In this document: piece after piece, positions 1-11,200 of the stretch
Layout of the letters: each line of letters starts with the position of its first letter
How positions within the stretch are numbered: the first letter of the stretch is position 1
Assembly (NCBI GenBank): GCA_024704765.1
Contig: JAKMXF010000017.1
Coordinates: 23,292 to 87,291, forward strand
DNA: 64,000 bases
Direction of reading: 5' to 3'
Origin: Oopsacas minuta
Taxonomy: Eukaryota > Porifera > Hexactinellida > Lyssacinosida > Leucopsacidae
The notes under the pieces: model-generated
Told to the model about the DNA's origin: nothing
The model's database searches: none
Seen by the model: the letters and a program-made list of their open reading frames with translations, nothing else
Made by a program: the position numbers and the translations under genes

Positions 1-667
1 AGAGTTTTATTATGTTCGTTGTGCCCACTTTATAAATTGTTAAATTAGTGTTAGCTGAAATCGAGACTTTCTAAATTTACCTATAGAAAATGTATAATGC
101 AAACTTGGTATAATAATAAACACAAATAACATCGTCCTTAGCAGCTAAAAGAACATTTGGTTCCGGAATATGCGATCAAGTTCTGTATCACTAACGTAAA
201 TATCACTATCACTCAATGCTACACCAAAAAGTGATCCGGTTAAAATCCGAACAATTGGATCGGTGGCGCCTACCCTGAAAAGGAGGTATACTGAAAACTG
301 AATTTATCCTAGTAAATGTCCGGAAGTTGTCCTATCTGTAATTTAGAATTTCTCCTACAAGCGTATTGCTCTAGTGTCTTAAAAGTGGCTATTTAAAAAA
401 GTTAACTAGACAGATTTCAAATAGATTAGAGTAGGATAAATTCAAAGTTAAAACTAACTTTTGAATATTTTTGGACAAATTCTAAATGTTATGTTTTGCT
501 ATGCTGTCAACGAAGAATGACAAAATTTTGTACCCTAGACAGGTACACTATCTTGAATTATGTAGACATATAGACATGAGTAATGAAGAGGAAGCAACAT
601 CATTAATTATTTGACAATTCTCTTAACAAGCATAAATTAGAGCTCATATATGTAAACATATCAACAA
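1..667. other. Gene-free flank
   Basis: No convincing coding exon, RNA gene or repeat is visible here. It lies downstream of the minus-strand MATE gene and would contain that gene's 3' untranslated region. Confidence 0.4.
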
Positions 668-2062
668 TTATGTAGAATTGTTTTCTGGGCTGATTGAGAC
701 TGAGTCTAGAACACTGGTAATCTTGTTCCATCTCACACAGCATAGATTAAGGGGGATGAGATAAATGGCTCGGGTTATAAAAGCTATCATAATCCCCATC
801 CAGTACCCTAATGGGCCCAGCTTTGCAACAACTGATAAGAGAATTGCGCTGGGAGTAGCTATAACGAAGAATGCAATTGGAAATACAATACCCAACCACT
901 GCTTTCCTATGCCAACAAGTATTCCCAGAAAATTCTCTACTACTCCATCTATCGGTTGATAAGCAGCTATCACAAATATAATGTTCACTATACCTTGTGC
1001 TACCTCCTGATCTGATATAAACATCTTACCCCACAAACTACTGCCAGCAAGTAAAACACTCACCTGAACCAATACTAACAATAGAGTCACTGATGTTGTC
1101 AACACACAAACCTTTTTCATTCTACTAATGTTGTCTTCTCCAACAAGAATGCCAACTCTAATTGATGAAGCAATATTCATACAACTGGAGAGTACATACA
1201 GGCAGTATTCGATGTATAACACAGCAGAATATTCTGATAAATCCACTGCTGCATTAGAAGAGGTTGCGCCTACTACAATGTTACCCAAACTAAACACACC
1301 ATCATGTAACAGAGTCATGATTAACAATGGAAAACCATAGTACAAATATTGACCCCATTTCTGTAAAGCCATCCAAGTAAAACCTCCCCAAATTCTTTCC
1401 CAAACTGAGCTACAACGTATATACACAAGATGAGCAATAGCTTGATAAATGAATGTAATGACAACAGCTATAGCTATGCCTTTGATGCCTAGCAGAGTGT
1501 AGTTAGTTAGAACATAACAGAGAATACTTTCTATCAGTGTTGAACTGACGAGAATAATCATTGTGGGTAACACAATTTTCTGTACTTGTAGTATTCTCAT
1601 TGTGGGATAGATAATTGCATAAGCAGGTAGAATTGGTAGCATAACCCACATAAATTCTCCACACATCTTACTCAGCTCAGGAGATTGGTGTAACAATAGG
1701 AGAATATTCTCTGCATTAATCCATATGATTGCAATAGTTAGGGACATGAGAGAATGGATTAACAATCCTCTTTGTAGGAGAGTGCCCAATTCTTTATTCT
1801 TACCTGCCCCATAGGCTTGTGAACCCAATGTATTCACTGCACAGCTTATGAAATTGTGTGCATATATTCCAGCAGTTGTAACAAAGCAAGTGCTTAGACC
1901 AACAACTGCATAATTCTTAGCAACATCACCTATATGCCCTGCAAATATCGCAGGCAGGAATAGACTATTTATGTTTGATATGAATATTGTAAAGTAGATT
2001 GGAATGATTAGTTTCGCGAGTATCAGTAACTCTTCTTTCAAAAATATCCAAATTGATTCCAT
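668..2062 (-). CDS. MATE-family (SLC47-like) cation extrusion transporter
   Basis: Intronless 464-residue multi-pass membrane protein. The MATE family exports organic cations and drugs across membranes in exchange for H+ or Na+. Visible family signatures: TLGSQAYGAG at residues 78-87, matching the usual TLCGQA-GA-- stretch; ASSIRVGILVG at 298-308, matching the (S)xxxRVGNxLG motif of the second half; and the QPIDGVVENFLGILVGIGKQ segment near 368-388, corresponding to Q-DG-Q-V--G-LRG-GRQ. About 12 hydrophobic segments span the whole chain. Length is slightly short of animal MATEs (about 550) because the C-terminal tail is brief. In the predicted seventh helix there is a His-Asp pair (residues 253-254) roughly where animal MATEs have a conserved glutamate, so the coupling residue may differ; this alignment is by eye. 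Start is the first ATG; no upstream exon is seen. Family assignment is secure, substrate unknown. Confidence 0.9.
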   Translation of the reverse strand: MESIWIFLKEELLILAKLIIPIYFTIFISNINSLFLPAIFAGHIGDVAKNYAVVGLSTCFVTTAGIYAHNFISCAVNTLGSQAYGAGKNKELGTLLQRGLLIHSLMSLTIAIIWINAENILLLLHQSPELSKMCGEFMWVMLPILPAYAIIYPTMRILQVQKIVLPTMIILVSSTLIESILCYVLTNYTLLGIKGIAIAVVITFIYQAIAHLVYIRCSSVWERIWGGFTWMALQKWGQYLYYGFPLLIMTLLHDGVFSLGNIVVGATSSNAAVDLSEYSAVLYIEYCLYVLSSCMNIASSIRVGILVGEDNISRMKKVCVLTTSVTLLLVLVQVSVLLAGSSLWGKMFISDQEVAQGIVNIIFVIAAYQPIDGVVENFLGILVGIGKQWLGIVFPIAFFVIATPSAILLSVVAKLGPLGYWMGIMIAFITRAIYLIPLNLCCVRWNKITSVLDSVSISPENNST

Positions 2063-2515
2063 TTGAATCTGTAATACAATGTGTAGATATTTGCACTATA
2101 AAATATATTTGGGTTATTGTATGAAGATACTTTTATGTAGAGCACAAATTTGATGGCCTCGAGGTTATCAACTAGATCTATTGTTTCATTAACACATATT
2201 TAACACCTAAGAACAATAAGATAGGAAGTTTTAGAAAGTTATAAATATTTTCCTATTCTGAAAGGAAGTAATACAATGTGTAGATATTTGCTCTACAAAA
2301 ATAATTTGCTTATTGTAAGGATAGATTAATTTTCATTCAAATTAAGAATTAACCGATTCTAATTCCATAGTAGTTGGGCAACGTATCTTCATGAGATAGT
2401 GAGTTGTCCACTTATGACCTACAGTTGACAATACTACGAGTATTAACAATAGGCTACAAATATTCTTAGTATGATAATTTTCAATTTACGAAAATGTTTA
2501 CAGTATCAGACGTAC
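2063..2515. other. Intergenic, nothing recognised
   Basis: AT-rich sequence upstream of the MATE gene. Its promoter should lie here. A short phrase (about 17 bases, beginning caatgtgtagatatttg) occurs twice, near 2073-2092 and 2274-2293. No gene is supported. Confidence 0.35.
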
Positions 2516-2789
2516 CTCCTCGAAAAATTGTCCGGTTTGATTTCTTGAAAAGAAGAGATGTTGAAATTAATTGTAGGATTATTGTGAGTTCTTGGCTGAT
2601 TGGAAATTTGGTATTTTACTAAATCACGTAAAATACTGTTCACAAAGAATACTTTGGTATAGTGACTTAATTCAGCCACTAAGTTGAGAGTTTTGTGGTA
2701 ATTTGATAATTTTTTGTTGCTATCACCACCATTTACCATAATACGAGCCTCCATGACGAAAAGGACTTCAATTTCTGAATAAGTTTCTG
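2516..2789 (-). CDS. Orphan coding-like exon (tentative)
   Basis: An open stretch of about 91 codons on the minus strand with a plausible acceptor (...aacaatag) and a strong donor (AG|GTACGT). The translation begins with an ETYSEI tyrosine motif and continues with a charged, folded-looking sequence (KLSNYHKTLNLVAELSHY near the middle). It resembles no family I recognise. Neither neighbouring exon could be joined to it, so it may be an exon of an undescribed minus-strand gene, a relic, or chance. Confidence 0.3.
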
Positions 2790-2829
2790 CTATTGTTTAG
2801 ATTTTTGTGATTTGTGTAGGATCCGAGTA

Positions 2830-2959
2830 GATAAACTACATAACTTATAGAGGAGAAGATGACATTATAGCTGGTACAATCTCTATCAGCAATGAACCAC
2901 CTGTTGCTAATGAACAGAGGACAACTCGTAAACTCCTTGATGATGTACAGCATTCACAG
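2830..2959 (+). CDS. Orphan coding-like exon (tentative)
   Basis: Plus-strand open stretch between a possible acceptor (ccgagtag at about 2829, or cttatag at about 2851) and a good donor CAG|GTATGT at 2960. The translation is hydrophilic and cytoplasmic in style (NYITYRGEDD then RTTRKLLDDVQHSQ). It overlaps no exon on the other strand but sits 40 bp from a minus-strand candidate; both cannot easily belong to the same gene. No family is recognised. Confidence 0.3.
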
Positions 2960-2960
2960 G

Positions 2961-4542
2961 TATGTTGTTACCCGCTCTATGGTTCCAGAGGGCCATAGTC
3001 AGACAAAACTATATGCTGGGTGTAACTCGCATTGAGATCCTCCTCGCTTTTTCGCCTTTTTCCCACATCTCCCTATTGCAACCGCAGATAAAGCAAATAG
3101 TCACGATGACTCCTCTCTTTGTGAATTCTAGTTACGCACTAATTATGGCTCAATAGATTTAAGCAAAAATGGACAACATTTAGAAAACATCGTTATAATG
3201 CAAACCTGCAAGGTCGATTTCACTCCCATAACTATTGAATATCTCGTATTTCCTAGAATAGTAGTTCTCTCATAGGGTGGCTATATTAATAATCATCTTG
3301 GTTACTATTCTAGTAATTACGGATATTCAGTAACAGTTTAATCCTAGTTTAATCTCTACAAAAGGTGTGCCAGGGACGCGAAGCCAAAAGGTGCGACCCA
3401 AAAGATCAAAGTCATACCTTTAATAGTTTAATTAATGAATCCTAAAAGAATTAGTTAAGTAAAAATACGTTGCCTCCGCATTATCCACTAAGAAGTTAAG
3501 CACAAAGTTTAAACTAATCACTGACTACATATTAAACTGGACGATTTGATTATAGATTATTCAGCCCAATATTGTCATATCCTCCTATCCAGATAACCAG
3601 AATAGTGTAAGATGTTCTCAGATACAGGATACAAAATCTTAATTAATAATTACTACAATACTAAATTAGCAAAATGTTATGTTTCAGCTCAAAGAGTAAT
3701 TAGCATAGTACTATAAATAAGAATTAGGAATGTGCTCCATAGGACAATGCTAGTAATAAAGTTAGAGATATACAAATGAAGATAAACATACGTATTGATA
3801 TAAATTAGAGGTGAATAGAACAATACTCATTCATCAGCGAGTAGCAGGTCCTATAGCAACCCTATTGGATAGAATCATTAAAATTCCTGTAAAATTGATT
3901 TTGATCATTGAAAAATTTGGACTAGAGACAGCGATATATATCAACACATTCATAGGCAATTCTATTTGTTTCGCTAATTTAATAATAGCACACATGACCT
4001 GATACGTATTTGAATATTACCATATATGGGTATACATTAAACTACGTCATAATGAGCAGAGATAGCATATCAAAATGTATTACAAGGGTATGGGAAATCG
4101 GGTATAAACTATACATTGGGCAGGAGTATGCGTGAAATCCTCTCTGATCACTCAGTGAAAATTCTGGAATCGAAAGTGACATATTTTAACGTTAGCAGAG
4201 CTTCAAAGTTAGGGACATCATCCGAAAAATAGTGCTAAAATAGTACGTATAATGCTTCTTGCTGTTCGGATAATCGAGGGTGTAGTCCGGTGTACTGATC
4301 TAATTATAAACGGATAATAGCTAATGATATCTCAGAACACGCAATTAATGCCGGGGCATTATACTTCTGCAATTCTTGAATCTGGACCTCTTTATCAATC
4401 CTGGGACCGCTTTGCCTTGTAATACACTTTAACATGATAACTCTTACCAATGTGACGTAATTGTCAATATACCCAACCTGTTGCGTTAGGGTGGCTCAGT
4501 TGCCCCTTTTAGATACAATTTGGTGAAACATGAAATTTGATA
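2961..4542. other. Intergenic
   Basis: AT-rich DNA without a supported gene. A 24-base minus-strand stretch at 3827-3850 resembles sequence at 19644-19667 behind the paralogous receptor gene and is listed separately. Confidence 0.4.
3827..3850 (-). other. Possible terminal exon or conserved 3' segment of receptor gene A
   Basis: On the minus strand this reads Asp-Leu-Leu-Leu-Ala-Asp-Glu-stop after an acceptor-like ...gctatag. Downstream of gene B, at 19644-19664, the matching stretch reads Leu-Leu-Leu-Thr-Asp-Glu-stop. Of six aligned sense codons, two differ silently, one changes Ala/Thr and three are identical, which suggests coding or at least conserved sequence. The phosphatase domain of gene A ends at a donor site (5225) before its expected last helix, so a further exon is required. 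The intermediate exon was not found. Confidence 0.25.
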
Positions 4543-4805
4543 ATGAATAGAGATTTGAAAAACTTGGAATTGTGTAGTTTGGGGGTGGTCTTATGTCGGT
4601 CAATAATACATTTTGATAACCAATCTTTTACAATTTAGAAGGTAATAGTGAAAATCGCTTCAATCGATGATACGTATCATATCAGATCCGACCAAAAAAT
4701 ATTCTCGCTAATTTTTCCTAAACTGTACAAGATTGGTTTTTTGAATAGTATTATTCACCGACATGAACCCACTACTCAAATCCAAGTTTTCAGATCTCTA
4801 TTCAT
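4543..4805. mobile_element. Foldback/MITE-like inverted repeat
   Basis: The left arm starting tgaatagagatttgaaaa and the reverse complement of the right arm ending at about 4804 match over roughly 110 bases with scattered differences, including a shared tgtcggt-aataatac core. No transposase and no clear target duplication are visible. An old non-autonomous inverted-repeat element is the simplest reading. Confidence 0.6.
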
Positions 4806-5202
4806 GAAATAACTGCATTTTTCATTAAAATGGGACGAGAACAGGACAAAAGGGACTAAAAACCAGCACAATTACAAAAATATATTGTGATACCACTAAA
4901 TCTTCATGGATTTCATTGAAATGGTGCATACATAGATAAATTAATAAGTAGTACGCGACGTGTTTTTAGACAAAAGAGGCAATTGATACACCCTAATACT
5001 CATATATGGTCATTTTTCAGATTATGCAATAATCTTGATTGATATGGTTTATAATTCGAACTGTAACGGAAAAAATAATTTGTTGGACTGATGTGTTTGG
5101 GATACGTGCGAGAGTTTCAATGGAAAAACATCGTTCGAATTAACGGGTATTTAAATTACAAGTGGTCGACTATAGTAGGCTATGATTTACAAATTTACAT
5201 TA

Positions 5203-8200
5203 CTATAATAATGTCCAAGAACTTACCAGAGTGGGTACCATTTTCATTCTTTGTCTACGCAAGTTCTTAACTACATCGAAAATATTAATGGTATTCCTCG
5301 AGGTCATTTCTTTGACTGAGTTCAATGCTGTCATTATTATCCCAGTCTTAGAAATACCATCAGGACAATGTATTATGATTGGTATGTAAGGAGAATCTTT
5401 TTTCTGTTTGACTATTCTATTTAAGAGTGTTACAACCCATGCCATGTCACTCACTGTACAATCTTCATTCCAAATTGGGGATACACAGTGAATAAATGAG
5501 TGCTCTTTTCCTTCCACAGTATTCTTCAATGATATTTCTTGTTTCACAAATGCAGTAGTTTCAGTACAGCTGATTAAATTGGATTCAAATGGTTGGCATA
5601 TCAGAGGCTCATCCTTCTTTGGCCAATAACACATACGATTAGAGACTCCAGTGAGAATCTTGGCTCTCTCCTGTCTAGTAGTCAGCATTATCACCATACT
5701 AGCTTTGGTTTGAAATATCATCTGTAGGAAATCTTGTTTCGTTTTGTCAGTTGGATGTATAGTTGCAATGTATTCGTAATTTTCAAGCCAGCTGGCATTA
5801 ATATAATTACATTTAAAGTATTGAGATTCCAGTATAACTCTATTTTCATCAGGAAACAGGATATTTTTATGGCTAACGTGCTCCCTGAATTTTGTATATT
5901 CTGATTCTGAGAGAACATTCTTAGTTTGCTCATTTAACTCTTTGAATTCGACAAAGAACTTTGAATCGTTTCCAATTCCTGAATCTACATAAAGTTTGTA
6001 AGTATTTGGGAAATCTCTAGCAGAAATAGATTTGCTTGGAAGTGTATTTTCTTTTATAACAGAGCTCATTGGGGTGTATCCTTCATCAGAATTACTTCTA
6101 TCCATTCTGACATAATCTCTGTCTCCTGTAACCTGTATTTGTTTTGTTCTACTCTGACTAGAAATAGGTGGTCCTAAATTAGAATAGTAGGGATTTACAA
6201 CTGATCACGTTTCTGTTTCCAAAACAATCGAAGCTTCGTCAATTGTCATATATTCTTGATTTTGAATTTCACCAAGTTCAATGTATTCTTTATCTCTTAA
6301 ATTAGCCTCTGACGAAATTGGTAATTCTGAATATCCATCAGCACTTGTTTGAATTTTACGTGGTTTCTTGGATGGAAGTTGTTTTTTGGTAGATTTTACA
6401 GAATCATCTTTGACTTCTTGATATCTTCTTCGCCTCATAAAAAATATTATCACAATTATTGGTACCATTACTATAATGAGAATAATTATTGTAACAACGA
6501 TAAGCAATACTATGATAATAGTAATAATGATTAAGCTGTTGTTTGATGTTTCATTGATGTGCATTTTTGTGACATTAGGCATTAGAGTTCTCGTTGAAGG
6601 CACTGTTGGTATATCTACCTCAATATGCACACTAGCTGTAATGTATTGTACTTCTGAAGCTGTTTCTCTTACCAACATGTAGATTCCTTCATTCTCTTCA
6701 GATAATACTGGAATATTGTATGGGAGGGTAGTTATGATAGTTAGCTTGTTTTGATTGATAAAATGTATCATCAAGCATTGACTACAGATGAAAGTAACAT
6801 TCTCAGTATTTGATCGAATGGTTATTCGTTCTGGAGATGGAAACATTGGATTGTTAGCATCGCTAAAAGTATTGCTGTATCCTTCATAGCTGATTGTTAG
6901 AGTAGCAGTGTCTAAGACATTTGGTAAAAGTACATAAAACTTGTAATTTTGTGTGATAAAACAATCTCTATTAGCAGGGTAAACTCCGGCAGGTTTGATG
7001 AAATCATTATTTTGGTGTTTGCATGGATTTTTTAATTCTAATTATTTTTTATCTAATCAGATAACGAATCTAAGATTCCAAACGAATATGAGTAAAGTGA
7101 AAAATGAATATTGTGGAGAATTGAATTTTGCCTAAAAATTTTGTCTAAAAGATGAAACGAGATTTAATATCCCTCAACCTTATTATATACTGTGGAACCT
7201 CATTAATTCCATTTCAGGATAGGACAAACAAATATTCACATAAAATCAGGTCCCAAAAATGGTTATTCAATTAATATTACTCCGGTTGAAACGAAAACCA
7301 GATAAGGCGAAGAAATATTGATCGTCCGTTGGTGTTCGTATTAACGAGGCGCCACTGTTTATAACTCTTATTTTATGAAAATTTACATTTCCTTATATCT
7401 CCTGACTTTAGCAACGCTGTTAATTGTACGGGTTTGATTGGAGCATAACTAACGAGCAAACGAAGTACTCTATCAGACTAAATCCTGAGTTAGAAATTTC
7501 AAATGCAATAGATTCATTCAGGACTTGTCAGGTTTATGTTTGCCCATGTACCATATAGAAATACGTAGATAGTTAGGCTAGGAGAACTGTTTTCCAGGTG
7601 ATGGTTCAAATATTTGAGATGCTCTTATAACTGGTGTATTCTTATAAGTGTTACCCACTAGCACTCGTGATAACAATATTTGTACATCTATATTATTAAA
7701 TCTCAATTGTTGTCTGTCTGTTTGTCTGTTTGTTTGTACGTTGTCAAGGAAAAGATTTATGGTATGCACTTTTGAAATTGTCGCATAACTACGTATTATC
7801 GTGTTTGTTAAGGAAACATAATTCAATAAAACTTCAGTAAATATATCGAATATGCGGAATCCGATTTTCACACTTTTGAATTATTCACATGTAAATTTAT
7901 TGTTGTTTTTATGAATATAAAGTAACAAATTTCAAAATTGTGGTAGAAACATGCTTTCAACGACTATACTGGAGTATTCAAGTATGGTGAGTCCAAATAT
8001 GGTATTGTAAACGTTATGTGGATATACCTCGAGGTGCAATTCGCCGAGTTCATCGCAAGGCGACAAGCCAAAGGCTCGTTATAATTCAAATTTTGTATTA
8101 TAATAAAATATCAAATTACAGTCTATGCAGACGTAATTATCACTGAATTAAATCAGTGGATTATTGAGACAATAAATTATACTAAATAATTCATTTTAGA

Positions 8201-11200
8201 AAAGAAATTTTGAAACTGTATGTAATACTCGTGTTAGATATATGAAAGTGTATAAATCAATTTAGAAAAGCACTGAGATCAAGGCTGTAGTCTGCACAGA
8301 AAACTTAGAAAGTTGGATAAAATTATATTACTAATAGTAACAAAAAATTAAAATATCTGTAAACCGAAATGTATATTCTGAGATAAAATAAAAATTGTTT
8401 CTGATTGAAAAGACAAATACCAGATGGACTAATTAATCCCCCTCTTCCATGCCCTCGTCTCCCAATGGTATGGATTAGTTTTGCTGAGGGAGAGAGTACG
8501 TATCTTGATTTTGTGATAGGAATAATCGTTAATGAGAAATTCCCTGCTGGATCCAAACAGAAGAAGACTACGTTATAAACCATAGCAGATCAATCATGAG
8601 AAACACACGAGTTTATCAGGTATCCACTTCTCGAGTAGAAGAGGACACATTTTGGACTGAAGTCTAGCACTACAATGCTGTTTGGAGTTACTTTTACATC
8701 TTTAGGAGACCTCAGCTGTTGAGAACAGAAACAATTTATGAATTTTAGTTCATCTGAGTAAATACAAACTCTGTTATTGTTACTATCAGCTGCATACACG
8801 TCTCCGTTATAGTCTGTACAGAGTCCACGTGGCCACTTTAACTCTCCCTCTCCTGATAACTTGGATATCGGTCTTCGCTACCTTGAAATCACTGAATTGG
8901 AACAAAGCACAGAGACAGTCCGTAACGAAGACGTGATCTTCTGTTACTGCTATACCCCAGGGATATTTGAATTCGCCTTGTCCAAAATTAGTGACTAAAT
9001 ATCCTTCAAAAGTAACAACTTGTATACGACAGTCGCCAAAATCAGCAATGTATATCAACTGATTAGGTTCATATAAGCTAGACCTCTTGCATCTTATAGT
9101 TCGTTATTAGCTCTCCCTTCCTTCCCTACAGCTATGACAGACTGCTTCTTAAGAGTGTAGTCTAGTTCCCATTCTTTCGCCTCAGTAGACTACGAGCATT
9201 CTTCGATTGATGTTCCCCATTTCGTTTATTAGAGTTCAGTTTGTTAGAAACAATATTAACTAATACAAACTCTATTTTATACTTGCGTAACTTCAGAATA
9301 CGAATTGATTCAATGATTGCTATGGTAGCCCAAAATTATGAGATATTAAAATGTACTATGACATGCGTCAATAGATTTTGGAATTTTTAGTACAGCTCCT
9401 ATAGGGAGATGCACTAATGGCATGGACGACAATTTCACAGATTTATCATATGATTAATCATATTTTCACACTTTCTTTGCATATTAATCCAAATCATCTA
9501 GAGATTTCGTTTGAACTATTCACGGGTAATCGAGTATGTAGATTTAAAATTTAAATATTCTTCTAACAAACTACTTTAATAAACAAATGGGCAACAAATA
9601 AATCAATGAATTCAGAAGCTACTCGTAGGTCTGTTGAAGTGAAAGAATGGAAGTTGGACTACTCTCTCAAGAAGCAGCCTGTCATAGCTGTAGGAAAGAG
9701 ACGGAGAGCTAACAACAAACTAAAATATGCTAGAGTTCTAGCTTTACATGAACTTAATCAGCTGAGGGTAACTGTAGCATACATGTTTTTACATTCGAGG
9801 GACAGTTCGTCATTAATTTTGGATAAGACATACTCAAGATCCATTGGTATTGCAGTAACAGAAGATCACGTTTTAATTACAGACTCTGATCCAATTCTGT
9901 GATTTCAAGGTAGCGAAGATTGGTACCAGAGGATCTGAGAGGGAGAGTTTAAGTGTCCTGCATGACTCTGTACATACTATAACGGAGACGTGTATGTAGC
10001 TGATGATAGCAATAACAGAGTTTTTATTTACTCAGAAGAACTTAAATTCCTAAATTCTTTGGGTTCTCATTCGTTGATCATATTCAACAAATTTTCCTTA
10101 AAATAGTGTTGTCTTCAGTTCTACTTTATGTCTAGCACACAGATGCAAACCTAGCGGCTCATATGTCACCAAGGAGTGAAATTTCGTCCAAAAAGGCATG
10201 AAATATATTTAGGATCGTGAAAATCTGTCAGACTCACGAGTTTGCAGTGAGAGTTGACATCTTTACACACGTTTTTGTATGTACAAACCGTAAAACAAAA
10301 GATTCGCTAGGCCAAATGCATCTCGATATTTTATATTATAACAGGGTTTCTCAACTTGAGGTCCTATGACCAAACTTAGAAACAATTAGGCCACTAAGAG
10401 ATTTTACATCAAATTCTGGCAAAATTGTTCTTCTGTGGTCATTTTGAGCAAACTTAACTAAACATGAGTACTTGACCAACCATGACCAAACGTGGCCAAC
10501 GATGACCAATCCTAGCTTAAGAGAACCATAGTCGAAGACATTTCTATTTTTTGAGACGAATGCATGCCCGAGAATGACAGTAGGAATGATGAAATCCATA
10601 CTGAATGCGTCATTGGGATTAAATATAGCAAGGATATTAGAAATCGATGATGGGTCCGTTATCGGGATTCCCACGACATGCTCTTCCAGCAAATTTTTTG
10701 ACTTTGTAGTAGTCAAAGAGCCGAACCAACCCGTTCTCAATCAAGCAGTGTTTCCCGAGAGGAAATTTGGCCAGACGAATCCAAAATATGGCTGCTTTCA
10801 GAGTTCATGGTTTGATAATGTATTATGATGCGAATGGCTTTACTGGGAAATCAAAAATGACGAAGTTTATTCTATTAAATGCAGAAATGTGAATGCTCTT
10901 GGCCAATCTAGCTCATATATATCCATCGATACTGGAAAATCAACTTCGTAGAAACGAAAGCAGACTAAATTTGAAATAGTTTTTGAGATACTGCTACGCA
11001 GGACCACTCTGAAAAGTGATACAGCGATACGGCGCTCGCCGTACCTGCCCTACTAAGTGTGCCGCCCCTGGGTATGGTACTCACTGTAACCATGTTTGCC
11101 ATCCCTGATATCGTGCTTTAGTGATCCTGTTACTCCGTTCTATTATTTTCAAAGTCTTTCGTTTCTATTAGGATGGAATAAATTGTTTCTTTTACTCATC

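Noticed and set aside
6349-6682. Plus-strand open frames opposite the gene A membrane helix
   Set aside because: They are antisense shadows of the Ile/Val-rich helix and Ig-like segment; composition is low-complexity and no domain is visible.
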